Below are positions 33,188 to 41,120 of a DNA stretch of 50,909 nucleotides, in pieces. The stretch lies in NCBI GenBank assembly GCA_947631505.1, contig CANRLR010000019.1, positions 1 through 50,909 of the forward strand, read 5' to 3'. Position 1 is the stretch's first letter. Every line of letters starts with the position of its first letter. A program made the translations under genes and the position numbers. This DNA is from an uncultured Lachnospiraceae bacterium. Lineage in GTDB: Bacteria > Bacillota > Clostridia > Lachnospirales > Lachnospiraceae. The notes beneath the pieces are model-generated. The model did not search any database. It saw nothing but the letters and a program-made list of their open reading frames with translations, and was not told the DNA's origin.

Positions 33188-34483
33188 TTATAATCGGTCA
33201 ATTAATGTTAATATTTTGCTGATTGGCATCAGCCGGTCATCCACTTCCTTGGCACGGTGGTATTTTAAAATATCTTTTGCAGTCTGCTCCATTGCCGGAA
33301 AAGCACTTCTGGTCAGCTGGTTCGCATAAATTACAATATTGACGCCGTGAGCCGCTAATTCCTCTTCTGTAATTGTGTTAAAAGAGGAAGGGACTACAAC
33401 CAAAGGTGTTTCTTTGTTTTCTTTTCGGAAGGTATCACAAAATTCAATGATTTCTGCCGGATTCTTTTTCCTGCTGTGAATCATAATGCCATCTGCTCCG
33501 GCTTCGACAAACGCTCTTGCCCGGTTCAGTGCATCTTCCATTCCCTGCTCTAAAATCAGACTTTCAATTCTTGCGATAATCATAAAATCATCGGTCAGCT
33601 GAATTTTCTTCCCTGCCTTGATTTTTTCACTGAAATGTTCGATGGTATCCTGTGTTTGGGGGACTTTTGTTCCAAACAAAGAATTTTGTTTTAATCCGGT
33701 CTTATCTTCAATAATGATGGCAGATACCCCCATTCGTTCCAATGACCTTACGGTATATACAAAATGTTCGATCTGTCCACCGGTATCTCCATCAAATATA
33801 ATCGGTTTTGTCGTTACTTCCATCACATCATCAATGGTACGGAAACGGGATGTCATATCGACAAGTTCAATATCCGGTTTTCCTTTTGCTGTCGAATCAC
33901 AAAGGGAAGAAATCCACATGGCGTCAAACTGGTCCAACTCGCCTTCGTGTTCAACAACCGTTTTCTCGGCGATAAGCCCCGTGAGCCCATTATGTACCTC
34001 TAAAGCTTTTACAATAGGCCGGATGTTCAGCAGCTGCTTTAATTGTTTCCGTCTGAATTCGGGCATGGCAAGCTTTTCTCTGATTTTATCGTCAATGTGC
34101 TTTACATTTTCATTATAGGTGTAGGGCACATCAATAATCTGACCACCATAGGAAGAAAGTAATTTTTCCACATTATCCCGGATGGCTCTGATGGGGCCGG
34201 TCTTCCAGTTATCTCCGTGGATAATATAATCGGGATGATAGGTGCGGATAATTTCGTTGTACATAATGTCCTTTTGCGTTATCACACGGCTGACTCCCGG
34301 AATTGACTGTACAAGGCTCTGCCGCTCCTCAAAGGTGATGGTGGGGAACCGGTTATATTTAATCATAGCTTCATCCGATAAAACACCGATTACTACTTCG
34401 CCATATTTTTGTGCCTCATGAATTATATTAATATGTCCTTCGTGAATCACATCTGTTGTAAAACAGGCATATACCATTTTCAT
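33188..34483 (-). CDS. pepM: Phosphoenolpyruvate mutase with N-terminal cytidylyltransferase-like domain
   Basis: A 431-aa two-domain protein. Residues ~1-135 form a nucleotidyltransferase fold of the glycerol-3-phosphate cytidylyltransferase type (CFTTDVIHEGHINIIHEA, with HEGH in place of the common HxGH loop, and RFPTITFEERQSLVQSI). Residues ~140-431 are a PEP mutase of the isocitrate lyase superfamily, with IIIEDKTGLKQNSLFG matching the diagnostic EDKxxxxxNS signature and DGDTGGQIEHF for metal binding. It makes phosphonopyruvate, the C-P bond-forming step. The start follows GCGAGGACAC. The fused N-terminal domain may activate the pathway product, or may be inactive. Confidence 0.92.
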   Translation of the reverse strand: MKMVYACFTTDVIHEGHINIIHEAQKYGEVVIGVLSDEAMIKYNRFPTITFEERQSLVQSIPGVSRVITQKDIMYNEIIRTYHPDYIIHGDNWKTGPIRAIRDNVEKLLSSYGGQIIDVPYTYNENVKHIDDKIREKLAMPEFRRKQLKQLLNIRPIVKALEVHNGLTGLIAEKTVVEHEGELDQFDAMWISSLCDSTAKGKPDIELVDMTSRFRTIDDVMEVTTKPIIFDGDTGGQIEHFVYTVRSLERMGVSAIIIEDKTGLKQNSLFGTKVPQTQDTIEHFSEKIKAGKKIQLTDDFMIIARIESLILEQGMEDALNRARAFVEAGADGIMIHSRKKNPAEIIEFCDTFRKENKETPLVVVPSSFNTITEEELAAHGVNIVIYANQLTRSAFPAMEQTAKDILKYHRAKEVDDRLMPISKILTLIDRL

Positions 34484-34619
34484 TTTTGTGTCCTCGCTCT
34501 ATGCTTTTTCTATGCTGTGTATGATTGACAGCAATTTGTTTTTTGAACTTATTAAAAGTATACCATAGATAGGGAGATTTTGCACGATAAATTCGTTGGT
34601 GCAGTACAAAATTATTGTA

Positions 34620-34648
34620 TTCATACGTATAGTATGGTACATTATAAT
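34620..34648 (+). promoter_or_regulatory. Sigma-A promoter for the AEP transaminase gene
   Basis: TTCATA at 34620-34625 and TATAAT at 34643-34648, 17-bp spacer, 35 bp upstream of the start. It is in the ~200-bp gap between divergent pepM and the transaminase gene, where the opposite promoter for pepM must also lie. Confidence 0.55.
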
Positions 34649-34683
34649 GGAGCCGAAGAATTGTTTTAACGGAGGAAATAGGT

Positions 34684-35823
34684 ATGAATATAAAACGCAA
34701 TATTTTACTAAATCCAGGTCCATCAACGACAACCGATACAGTAAAAATGGCACAGGTCGTTCCTGATATCTGTCCCCGCGAGTCAGAGTTTGCTGACATG
34801 ATGAAAAAAATGAGACAGGACCTTGTAAAAATCGTACACGGCAGTCAGGATGAATATACTTCCGTGCTTTTTTGCGGTTCCGGTACATTGAATATGGATG
34901 TGTGCCTGAATTCCCTTTTACCTGAAAGGAAGAAAATACTTGTTGTCAATAATGGAGCATATAGTTCACGGGCGGTCGAGATCTGTGAATATTATGGTCT
35001 GGATTTTATCAATTTAGAGTTCCCGGTCGATGAACTTCCGGATTTAGCAATCATCGAAGAAACTTTGAAAAATAACCCGGATGTTGCACTGGTATATACA
35101 ACGCATAATGAAACCGGGACCGGAATTCTGAATCCTATCCGGGAGATCGGTGCACTGGTCCACAAGTATCATGCGGTTTTTACGGTCGATACGACATCTA
35201 CTTACGCAATGCGTCCGATTCATATAAAGGAGGATAATATTGATTTTTGCATGGCATCCGCTCAGAAAGGCCTTATGGCAATGACAGGGCTTTCCTTTGT
35301 GATCGGGAAAAAGGATATTATAGAAAAGTCAAAGGATTATCCCAAAAGGTCTTATTATTGTAATTTATTTATGCAGTATGACTTTTTTGAGAGAACAGGG
35401 GAAATGCATTTTACTCCGCCGGTCCAGACCGTTTATGCAGCAAGACAGGCAATAAAAGAATATTTTGAAGAAGGTGAAAGGAATAAATGGGAACGTCATC
35501 AGAGAGTTTTTGAAGCCATTCACAGAGGACTTGAGGAATTAGGCTTTCAAGATGTAATTAAGCGGGAATGGCAGTCCGGGCTTGTAGTTTCTGTCCGTTA
35601 TCCCGATGATGAGAATTGGGATTTTATGAAAATCCATGATTACTGTTACGAAAGGGGATTTACCATTTATCCGGGTAAGATTTCTAATGCGGACACTTTT
35701 CGTTTATGTGCGCTAGGGGCAATTGATGAGAGTGATATTGTGGACTTTTTCAAGATACTGAAAGAGGCATTGCTTTCTTATCATGTTGCTGTCCCTGTAT
35801 TATATGGGGATAGTAGAAGCTGA
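34684..35823 (+). CDS. 2-aminoethylphosphonate transaminase (PhnW/AepY-like)
   Basis: PLP-dependent class V aminotransferase, 379 aa. The N-terminus NILLNPGPSTTTDTVKMAQ, the DICPRESEF segment, CGSGTLNMDVCLNSLLP and the PLP lysine in ASAQKGLMAMTG match 2-AEP:pyruvate aminotransferases. In catabolic loci the enzyme consumes AEP; here, beside pepM and ppd and with no phosphonatase (PhnX), it most likely runs in the direction phosphonoacetaldehyde to AEP. GGAGG site ten bases before ATG. Confidence 0.9.
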   Translation: MNIKRNILLNPGPSTTTDTVKMAQVVPDICPRESEFADMMKKMRQDLVKIVHGSQDEYTSVLFCGSGTLNMDVCLNSLLPERKKILVVNNGAYSSRAVEICEYYGLDFINLEFPVDELPDLAIIEETLKNNPDVALVYTTHNETGTGILNPIREIGALVHKYHAVFTVDTTSTYAMRPIHIKEDNIDFCMASAQKGLMAMTGLSFVIGKKDIIEKSKDYPKRSYYCNLFMQYDFFERTGEMHFTPPVQTVYAARQAIKEYFEEGERNKWERHQRVFEAIHRGLEELGFQDVIKREWQSGLVVSVRYPDDENWDFMKIHDYCYERGFTIYPGKISNADTFRLCALGAIDESDIVDFFKILKEALLSYHVAVPVLYGDSRS

Positions 35824-35831
35824 AAAAGATG

Positions 35832-35860
35832 TTGTGATATGTGATAAATTATGGTATATT
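35832..35860 (+). promoter_or_regulatory. Sigma-A promoter of the structured RNA
   Basis: TTGTGA at 35832-35837 and TATATT at 35855-35860 with a 17-bp spacer. The expected start point is at about 35867, just where the RNA's closing stem begins. Confidence 0.55.
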
Positions 35861-35866
35861 ATTGAT

Positions 35867-36041
35867 GCGGGAAAACCATAGAGCAAAAGGTGGTATTGCC
35901 CTTGCAAATTTGATTTATCAAATTTGCAAGGGAAAAAGAAAATAGCCGCCACTACTCGCAATAGTGACGGCTGACCCTTTTCGGAGGGTTTAAGCTAATA
36001 CTATTGAGGGTAGAGCCGCTTCTATGGTTTCCCTCTTTTTT
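35867..36041 (+). ncRNA. Unrecognised structured RNA with its own promoter and terminator
   Basis: A ~175-nt unit. A closing stem pairs GGGAAAACCATAGA (from 35869) with TCTATGGTTTCCC (to ~36033), which ends in CTCTTTTTT. Inside are a 16-bp perfect hairpin (35899-35932, arm CCCTTGCAAATTTGAT), a second hairpin GCCGcCACTA/TAGTGaCGGC (~35944-35970), and a third ACCCT/AGGGT (~35974-35990). No protein frame was recognised on either strand. It resembles antitoxin-type small RNAs of type I toxin-antitoxin modules or a MITE by layout only; I cannot assign a family. It fills most of the 325-bp gap between two phosphonate genes. Confidence 0.5.
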
Positions 36042-36148
36042 CTATAATTACTATATCACATTTGGTAACAGATTGCAAGACATCTTACTTTGTTTTTTGT
36101 GAGATGTAAAAGGATGGGCTAAAGCTGAAAAAAAGGAGTAGTGCAGAT

Positions 36149-36847
36149 ATGGAAAATGCGATTTTGATGGCATCCGGTCTGGGTACCAGAATGCGTCCCT
36201 TAACAGAGAAAACTCCGAAGCCATTAGTTCCGGTTGGCGGGATCCCTATGATTGAAAGTGTGATTCGGGGGCTGGAGCATCGGGGCGTGAATCAGATTTA
36301 TGTTGTGGTCGGATATCTCGGGGAACAGTTTGATTATCTGAAAGAAAAATATCCAAATATAACTATTTTATATAATCCTGATTATGAGAAGGTGAATAAT
36401 ATATCTTCGGTATACGTGGCAAGGGATATTTTGCTGCAGGGGGACTGTTTCATCTGTGAAGCAGATCTGTATGTGGCAGATTTGTCCATTTTTGACGCGC
36501 TTCTTGAAAAATCCTGTTATTATGGTAAAATGGTTGTAGGTCACTCAGAGGACTGGGTATTTGATTTAGATAACAAAGGTATAATCACAAGAGTAGGCAA
36601 GGCTGGTGATGACCAGTATAATATGACGGGAATTGCCTATTTTAGAGCAGAAGATGCCAGAATATTGTATGATTGCATTCTTGAGGAGTATGGCAGAGCA
36701 GGATATGAGGTTCTTTTTTGGGATGATGTGGTGAATCGGCATATTCATCGGTTCAATCTGGGTGTTCACGAAGTAGGAAGAGAACAGATTGTAGAGATTG
36801 ATACGGTAGAAGAGCTGGAAGCGGTAAGGATGAATTGCCAGCAATAA
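36149..36847 (+). CDS. LicC/PntC-like cytidylyltransferase (predicted CTP:aminoethylphosphonate)
   Basis: A 232-aa nucleotidyltransferase. The N-terminal MASGLGTRMRPLTEKTPKPL is the NTP-binding signature of sugar/choline-phosphate nucleotidyltransferases; PDYEKVNNISSVYVARD and FICEADLYVAD match LicC. LicC makes CDP-choline, and PntC makes CMP-AEP by the same fold. Placed after AEP biosynthesis, CMP-AEP is the more likely product, which is inference. ATG after AAAAGGAG. A shrunken second copy lies at 38340-38472. Confidence 0.78.
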   Translation: MENAILMASGLGTRMRPLTEKTPKPLVPVGGIPMIESVIRGLEHRGVNQIYVVVGYLGEQFDYLKEKYPNITILYNPDYEKVNNISSVYVARDILLQGDCFICEADLYVADLSIFDALLEKSCYYGKMVVGHSEDWVFDLDNKGIITRVGKAGDDQYNMTGIAYFRAEDARILYDCILEEYGRAGYEVLFWDDVVNRHIHRFNLGVHEVGREQIVEIDTVEELEAVRMNCQQ

Positions 36848-36893
36848 GAAAGGCGGATAATATGATTGAATAATGTAACAGGCAGGTGATGTT

Positions 36894-37151
36894 GTGGAGG
36901 AACGGAAATTTTATTTGGAGAAATATGGAGTTACCGGAAGCGTGGAACATTCAGAAGGCAGGACATATTATATTCGATTTGAATATGAAGGAGAAATCCA
37001 TTGTATTCCGATGGACTTTTATGTAACCCCCAAAACGAAGCCATGGCTTATGGAAGCCGCACAAATGATGGCAGAAAGTTACTTGGATAAAATGGATTTT
37101 CAAAAGCAATGTGCAGCCTTTATGACGGGGAGTGATTGGGATGAATGGTAA
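36894..37151 (+). CDS. Small conserved-looking protein paired with a HipA-like gene
   Basis: An 85-aa protein (GTG start after GGCAGGTGAT). It has a short beta-rich N-terminus (EGRTYYIRFEYEGEIHCIPM) and a helical, acidic C-terminus; no DNA-binding HTH is apparent, unlike HipB. Its end overlaps the start of the following HipA-like gene by 11 bp, so the two are translationally coupled and probably act together. Function not recognised. Confidence 0.5.
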   Translation: MEERKFYLEKYGVTGSVEHSEGRTYYIRFEYEGEIHCIPMDFYVTPKTKPWLMEAAQMMAESYLDKMDFQKQCAAFMTGSDWDEW

Positions 37152-38358
37152 TATCTACTGCCTGATGCATCGTGATGAAGTAGTCTGTATGCTGGAACTG
37201 GATGAGGCATCGGGAGATATTATAAAAATATCAAAAAATGTTAAGAAAGATCTTCTTCCGTTGGGAGCAAGATTATCTGGGGATTATTTGAAAATCTGGT
37301 GGAGCAGACGGGCCGTACCCATTCGGCAGAGACAGATAGAGAAAATATTAGAAAAGTATCATACTCCTACGCCGCAGAGTCTTTTGGTGAAGAACATGGG
37401 GTTAAGCCTTGTTGACCACTATTGGATCAAGCCTATGGGAACCGATTACACATGGTCAGATGTCAATTTGTATGAAAATGATTTTTTGGATGAGATCGGT
37501 GAGTTTCAGATACAAAGCGGAATTGACATGGAAATTGGAACCGTAAGGCAAACGGATTTAGAAAGAAGAATAATGTTTTGTCCCAGTGCATCATCTCAGG
37601 GAGAACTGTTAAAAAAATGGGTTATAGGCAGGAATAAAAAAAGATATCTGGTGAAGGGAAATAAGGGGGCATCATGTCAGCAAAGTATTAATGAAACAGT
37701 GGCATCTCAGATTCATAAAAGGCAAGAGAAAATGCCATATGTGAACTATCAGTTGTGTGATTTGGGGGCAGAATCGGAACATAAGCTTGGTTGCGTATGT
37801 GAGAATTTTTCTTCCGCGAGGCTGGAATTTATTCCGGCGTATGATGTTGTCAGTTCGGCAAAAAAGAAAAACGATGTGTCTCAGTATGAGCATTTTATTG
37901 GGCTGTGCACAGCGTATGGTCTGGCTGAGGAGTATGTCAGATGCTTTTTGGAATACCAGATTTTGGCGGATTTTGTTATGACAAATGTGGATCGGCATTT
38001 TAATAACTTTGGTGTGCTACGTGATACAAATACGCTGCAATTTGTAGGAATGGCTCCTATTTTTGATACAGGAAACAGTATGTTCTGGAATTTGGATTCT
38101 GTTCCAAAGGATTGCAATTTTTTAAATATAACCGTCTCCAGTTTCCGAACGAAGGAGACCGATTTGCTTCGCTATGTACAAAATCCAGATTTGCTCAATG
38201 TAAGCCTTTTGCCGGATTGTGAAGAACTTGCCGAATGGCTGGCGCGCAATGAGGAGATGGAGAGGCGGCTGGATGGTATTTTAATGGGATATGAACGGAA
38301 GCTTTATTGGCTGGAAAGATTTCAGGCAGGAGAGAAGATATGGAAAATGCAATTTTGA
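37141..38358 (+). CDS. HipA-like kinase-fold protein
   Basis: A 405-aa protein. The C-terminal part has the HipA kinase signature TNVDRHFNNFGVLRD followed by APIFDTGNSMFWN, matching the catalytic loop and metal-binding Asp of HipA/CtkA-type kinases. An earlier YLVKGNKGASCQQSINE may be the nucleotide-binding loop. The first ~150 residues are unlike canonical HipA. ATG 37141 follows GGGGAG. In HipBA the kinase is a persistence toxin; here the small partner lacks an HTH, so a regulatory kinase role is as likely. The pair interrupts the surface-modification cluster and ends on a decayed licC copy, suggesting insertion. Confidence 0.6.
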   Translation: MNGNIYCLMHRDEVVCMLELDEASGDIIKISKNVKKDLLPLGARLSGDYLKIWWSRRAVPIRQRQIEKILEKYHTPTPQSLLVKNMGLSLVDHYWIKPMGTDYTWSDVNLYENDFLDEIGEFQIQSGIDMEIGTVRQTDLERRIMFCPSASSQGELLKKWVIGRNKKRYLVKGNKGASCQQSINETVASQIHKRQEKMPYVNYQLCDLGAESEHKLGCVCENFSSARLEFIPAYDVVSSAKKKNDVSQYEHFIGLCTAYGLAEEYVRCFLEYQILADFVMTNVDRHFNNFGVLRDTNTLQFVGMAPIFDTGNSMFWNLDSVPKDCNFLNITVSSFRTKETDLLRYVQNPDLLNVSLLPDCEELAEWLARNEEMERRLDGILMGYERKLYWLERFQAGEKIWKMQF

Positions 38359-38472
38359 AAGAAAAATCTTCAAATGTAACCTTACTTGACGCAATTCTTG
38401 AAAATTCCTGCTATTATGGTAAAATGATTGTAGGTCATTCAGAGGACTGGGTGTTCACGAAGTGGGAAGAGG
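38340..38472 (+). pseudogene. Internally deleted second copy of the licC-like gene
   Basis: Four blocks of the 36149 gene remain in order: the start (ATGGAAAATGCAATTTTG), an AAAGAAAAATCTTCAAATGT block, the coding segment ILENSCYYGKMIVGHSEDWV, and the late segment GTTCACGAAGTGGGAAGAG. The last junction falls in a CTGGGT shared by both deletion ends. The result is a short reading frame without the catalytic core. Its ATG overlaps the HipA-like stop. Confidence 0.8.
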
Positions 38473-38509
38473 GCAGGATACCATGGTTAAGGAGAGGAAG
38501 GAAGACATT

Positions 38510-39502
38510 ATGATTACAATAAGAAGAGCGGAATATGATGATATCTCTAGTATTATGAGGTTTATGGACGAACACTGGAAACCAGGGAACATCCTTGCCA
38601 AAAACCGGGATTTCTTTGAATGGCAGTTTGTAGATGGGGATAAACTGAATATGTTTATCGGTATAGATGAAGAGGGTGGGACGATCTATGGCATGATAGG
38701 TGCCATCATATATAATAAAAGTGCGAATCCGGATATTTCAGGCTGTACATGGCAGGTGATCAAAAGCAGCAATCCGATTCTCGGGATGGATTTGTCAGAT
38801 TATATGCGAAGCCAACTGAATGTGAGATACTGCTTTGGGGCAGGACTTAGTGAAAAGGCCGTTAAAATCAATCAGATGCTTGGGTGCAGCATCATAGCAA
38901 TGGATCATTATTACCGGCTGGCGGACATAGGGGATTATAAGATTGCCAAGGTGGCGGACAAGGTGATCCCAGTTGCGGAAAGTACAGGGTATTCCCTGAA
39001 ACAGATCAATTCTGTAGAGGAAATGAAACAAATTATATCGGAGGAGATGCTTGCGAATTGCATTCTGAGCAAAGAGTACAGTTATATTGAGAAACGCTAT
39101 TTTGGGCATCCGATTTATCACTATGATATCTGGAAAATCGTGGATGCAGGAGGAGAGTCCCAGTCTGTCCTTATCACAAGGGATGAAGTAATGCAGGACA
39201 GAAGAGTATGTAAGATTGTAGATCATTATGGAAAGATGGAAGATTTGGGAAAGATAGCAGGAGCTCTTGACCGGCTGATGGAAGAGAGGGGATATGAATT
39301 TGTGGATATATATTCCTACGGGATCCCGGTAGAAATATATGAACAGGGAGGATTTGTCTGTTGCACGGAAGAAAGTTCTAATATTATTCCCAATTATTTT
39401 CATCCGTTTGTACAGAAAAATATTGTGTTGAAAATGGTGGATCCTATGATGGCGGGGGTGAGATTGTTCCGGGGAGACGGGGATCAGGATCGGCCATGCT
39501 GA
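38510..39502 (+). CDS. GNAT-like acyltransferase
   Basis: A 330-aa protein starting MITIRRAEYDDISSIMRFMD, a typical GNAT N-terminus, with FEWQFVDGDKLNMFIGIDEE and GTIYGMIGAIIYNK as the central strands. The C-terminal half has a second GNAT-like segment (YEFVDIYSYGIPVEIYEQGG), so it may be a double-GNAT fold as in acyltransferases of surface glycans. ATG 38510 follows AAGGAGAGGAAGG; the open frame extends to 38462 over the licC remnant. Probably adds an acyl group to a glycan precursor; substrate unknown. Confidence 0.55.
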   Translation: MITIRRAEYDDISSIMRFMDEHWKPGNILAKNRDFFEWQFVDGDKLNMFIGIDEEGGTIYGMIGAIIYNKSANPDISGCTWQVIKSSNPILGMDLSDYMRSQLNVRYCFGAGLSEKAVKINQMLGCSIIAMDHYYRLADIGDYKIAKVADKVIPVAESTGYSLKQINSVEEMKQIISEEMLANCILSKEYSYIEKRYFGHPIYHYDIWKIVDAGGESQSVLITRDEVMQDRRVCKIVDHYGKMEDLGKIAGALDRLMEERGYEFVDIYSYGIPVEIYEQGGFVCCTEESSNIIPNYFHPFVQKNIVLKMVDPMMAGVRLFRGDGDQDRPC

Positions 39503-39615
39503 ATTAGGGTTCAGACCATTGAAACGCCAGCAGATTGATTGTGAAGTCTAAACGGCATAACACTCCAAAGGCTGTTTATCGCCATGCCCGGGATAGATCA
39601 TGATACCTGTGTCTA

Positions 39616-39970
39616 ATGATATGGAAGGAAAACTACTTGACTTTACAAGAAGAATTTGAGATAATGAATTGTCTTAAAAATCAGAAATTCTTGAAGAGAC
39701 TGGGTGCGGTTCCGGATGCTTATTTACTGACTGGAAAAGCAGATAAGTTTATTGAACCGTGCACGTGTTATATCCGCCTGATGGAAAAGAATGGAATTAT
39801 ATATGTAACTTTTTCTGGGTTGAGGCATACATTTCATCCGGCTGGTTGAAAGTGGCTGCCATTATAAAACGAACAGTGATCTTCTAGGGTATGCGGATAT
39901 CAATACCACATTTCGTACTTATGTACATAGTGACATAGACAAGAAACAGCAATTTGTGGAAAAAGTCTGA
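39616..39970 (+). pseudogene. Frameshifted C-terminal relic of a tyrosine integrase
   Basis: The first frame contains PDAYLLTGKADKFIEPCTCY and ends GLRHTF (His/Arg box II) before running out near 39849. A different frame carries on with IRLVESGCHYKTNSDLLGYA and DINTTFRTYVHSDIDKK, which holds the box with the catalytic Tyr, to a stop at 39970. Both are integrase C-terminal motifs, so a frameshift near 39829 split the gene. The N-terminal domain is absent. It is a trace of a lost mobile element; bases 39503-39615 before it hold nothing I recognise. Confidence 0.8.
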
Positions 39971-40029
39971 AAAATGATTGAGACTGGTTAAGTAAGGACA
40001 AGTTTTGACCGATATAAAATTTGGTTGTA

Positions 40030-40052
40030 TCCTTAAGTTTTTATCTTAAGGA
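40030..40052 (+). terminator. Candidate terminator before the acyl cluster
   Basis: Perfect 8-bp stem TCCTTAAG/CTTAAGGA with a 7-nt loop, followed by TTATTATTTG. It would isolate the downstream operon from the relic region. Confidence 0.4.
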
Positions 40053-40091
40053 TTATTATTTGCATTGTCCGTGTTGAAAAGGAGAAGAAGG

Positions 40092-40811
40092 ATGCAAAGG
40101 AAAAACATTTTGGTAACAGGCGCCTCCCAAGGAATAGGTGCGGAAACCGCGAAATATTTATCTGGGCATGGGGCAACTGTGGTTCTGACAGCAAGGAACG
40201 GGGAAAAATTGAAAAAAATGCAGGAGGATATCGCCACAGAGTCCTATATTTTCCCATATGATCTTAGTGACCTGAAACATATAGAAAGTATTTTCGAATT
40301 TTGTGCAGAACATGGAATTAAGCTTCATGGCATGGTACATTGTGCCGGGGTAAATCGTGATACACCGATCCGCAATAATGATGTTGAATTAATGAAAGAG
40401 ACAATGGCTGTAAATTATATGTCATTTGTTGAGTTGGCAAAATTCTTTGTTCGCAAGAAATATTCGCAGGATAACAGCAGTGTGGTTGCAATTTCATCTC
40501 TTGCAACCAATATCATAGCAGCCGGCATGAGTACATATACGTCTTCGAAAGCAGCATTAGAGGCAACTATAAAAGTGATGGCAAAGGAAGTTGTAAAACG
40601 CAGGATCAGAGTAAATGCAGTTGCCCCGGCATGCGTTGATACAGAGATGGTCAACAATGCCCCGTTTTTAAATGATGAAGCGGTCTGTGCCGCACAACCA
40701 TTAGGACTTATTGAACCTGCATATATTTCATATTTAGTGGGTTTTTTGCTGTCTGATGAAGCAAAATATATTACTGGATCGGTTATTCCTGTTTCAGCAG
40801 GAAATGTGTAG
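40092..40811 (+). CDS. SDR-family 3-oxoacyl-ACP reductase-like enzyme 1
   Basis: A 239-aa short-chain dehydrogenase. The Rossmann loop is VTGASQGIGAET; the catalytic Ser lies in AISSLATN and the YxxxK pair in YTSSKAALEA; the C-terminus KYITGSVIPVSAGNV is FabG-like. It likely reduces a beta-ketoacyl-ACP to the 3-hydroxyacyl form. ATG 40092 follows GGAGAAGAAGG. First gene of the same-strand accessory cluster; its neighbours are an ACP and a KAS III, which supports an acyl-carrier substrate. Confidence 0.8.
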   Translation: MQRKNILVTGASQGIGAETAKYLSGHGATVVLTARNGEKLKKMQEDIATESYIFPYDLSDLKHIESIFEFCAEHGIKLHGMVHCAGVNRDTPIRNNDVELMKETMAVNYMSFVELAKFFVRKKYSQDNSSVVAISSLATNIIAAGMSTYTSSKAALEATIKVMAKEVVKRRIRVNAVAPACVDTEMVNNAPFLNDEAVCAAQPLGLIEPAYISYLVGFLLSDEAKYITGSVIPVSAGNV

Positions 40812-40887
40812 GTTTTTTTCAAAAGAACCGGTCTACAGAGGCTATACTTAACCAATTGAAAATGTTATGGAAAGAAGGAGAATAAAA

Positions 40888-41109
40888 ATGACTTTGCAGG
40901 AAAAAATCGAATTTTTAGAAGAGATTATGGATGTAGAGGAGGATACCCTGACTGTAGAAACAGTTTTAAACGAAGTAGAGGAATGGGACTCGCTTAGTGC
41001 TCTGTCTTTAACGGTAGAGATGAAGAAAAGGTACGATAAATTTCTGACAACGGAAATGATCAAGGGTTTTAAAACAGTTGGCGATGTCTGTCAGTTCATT
41101 CCTGATTAG
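40888..41109 (+). CDS. Acyl carrier protein 1
   Basis: A 73-aa acidic protein with the phosphopantetheine motif EWDSLSALSLTVEM. The DSL serine is the expected attachment site. ATG 40888 follows AAGAAGGAG; an in-frame ATG at 40867 has no site. It lies 11 bp before KAS III-1, its likely partner. The primary fatty-acid ACP motif is normally DSLDxVE, so this is a specialised carrier. Confidence 0.82.
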   Translation: MTLQEKIEFLEEIMDVEEDTLTVETVLNEVEEWDSLSALSLTVEMKKRYDKFLTTEMIKGFKTVGDVCQFIPD

Positions 41110-41120
41110 GAGGAAAAACG

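Noticed and set aside
35867-36041. 6S RNA
   Set aside because: Length fits, but the strongest hairpin is near the 5' side rather than apical and the large central bulge is missing.
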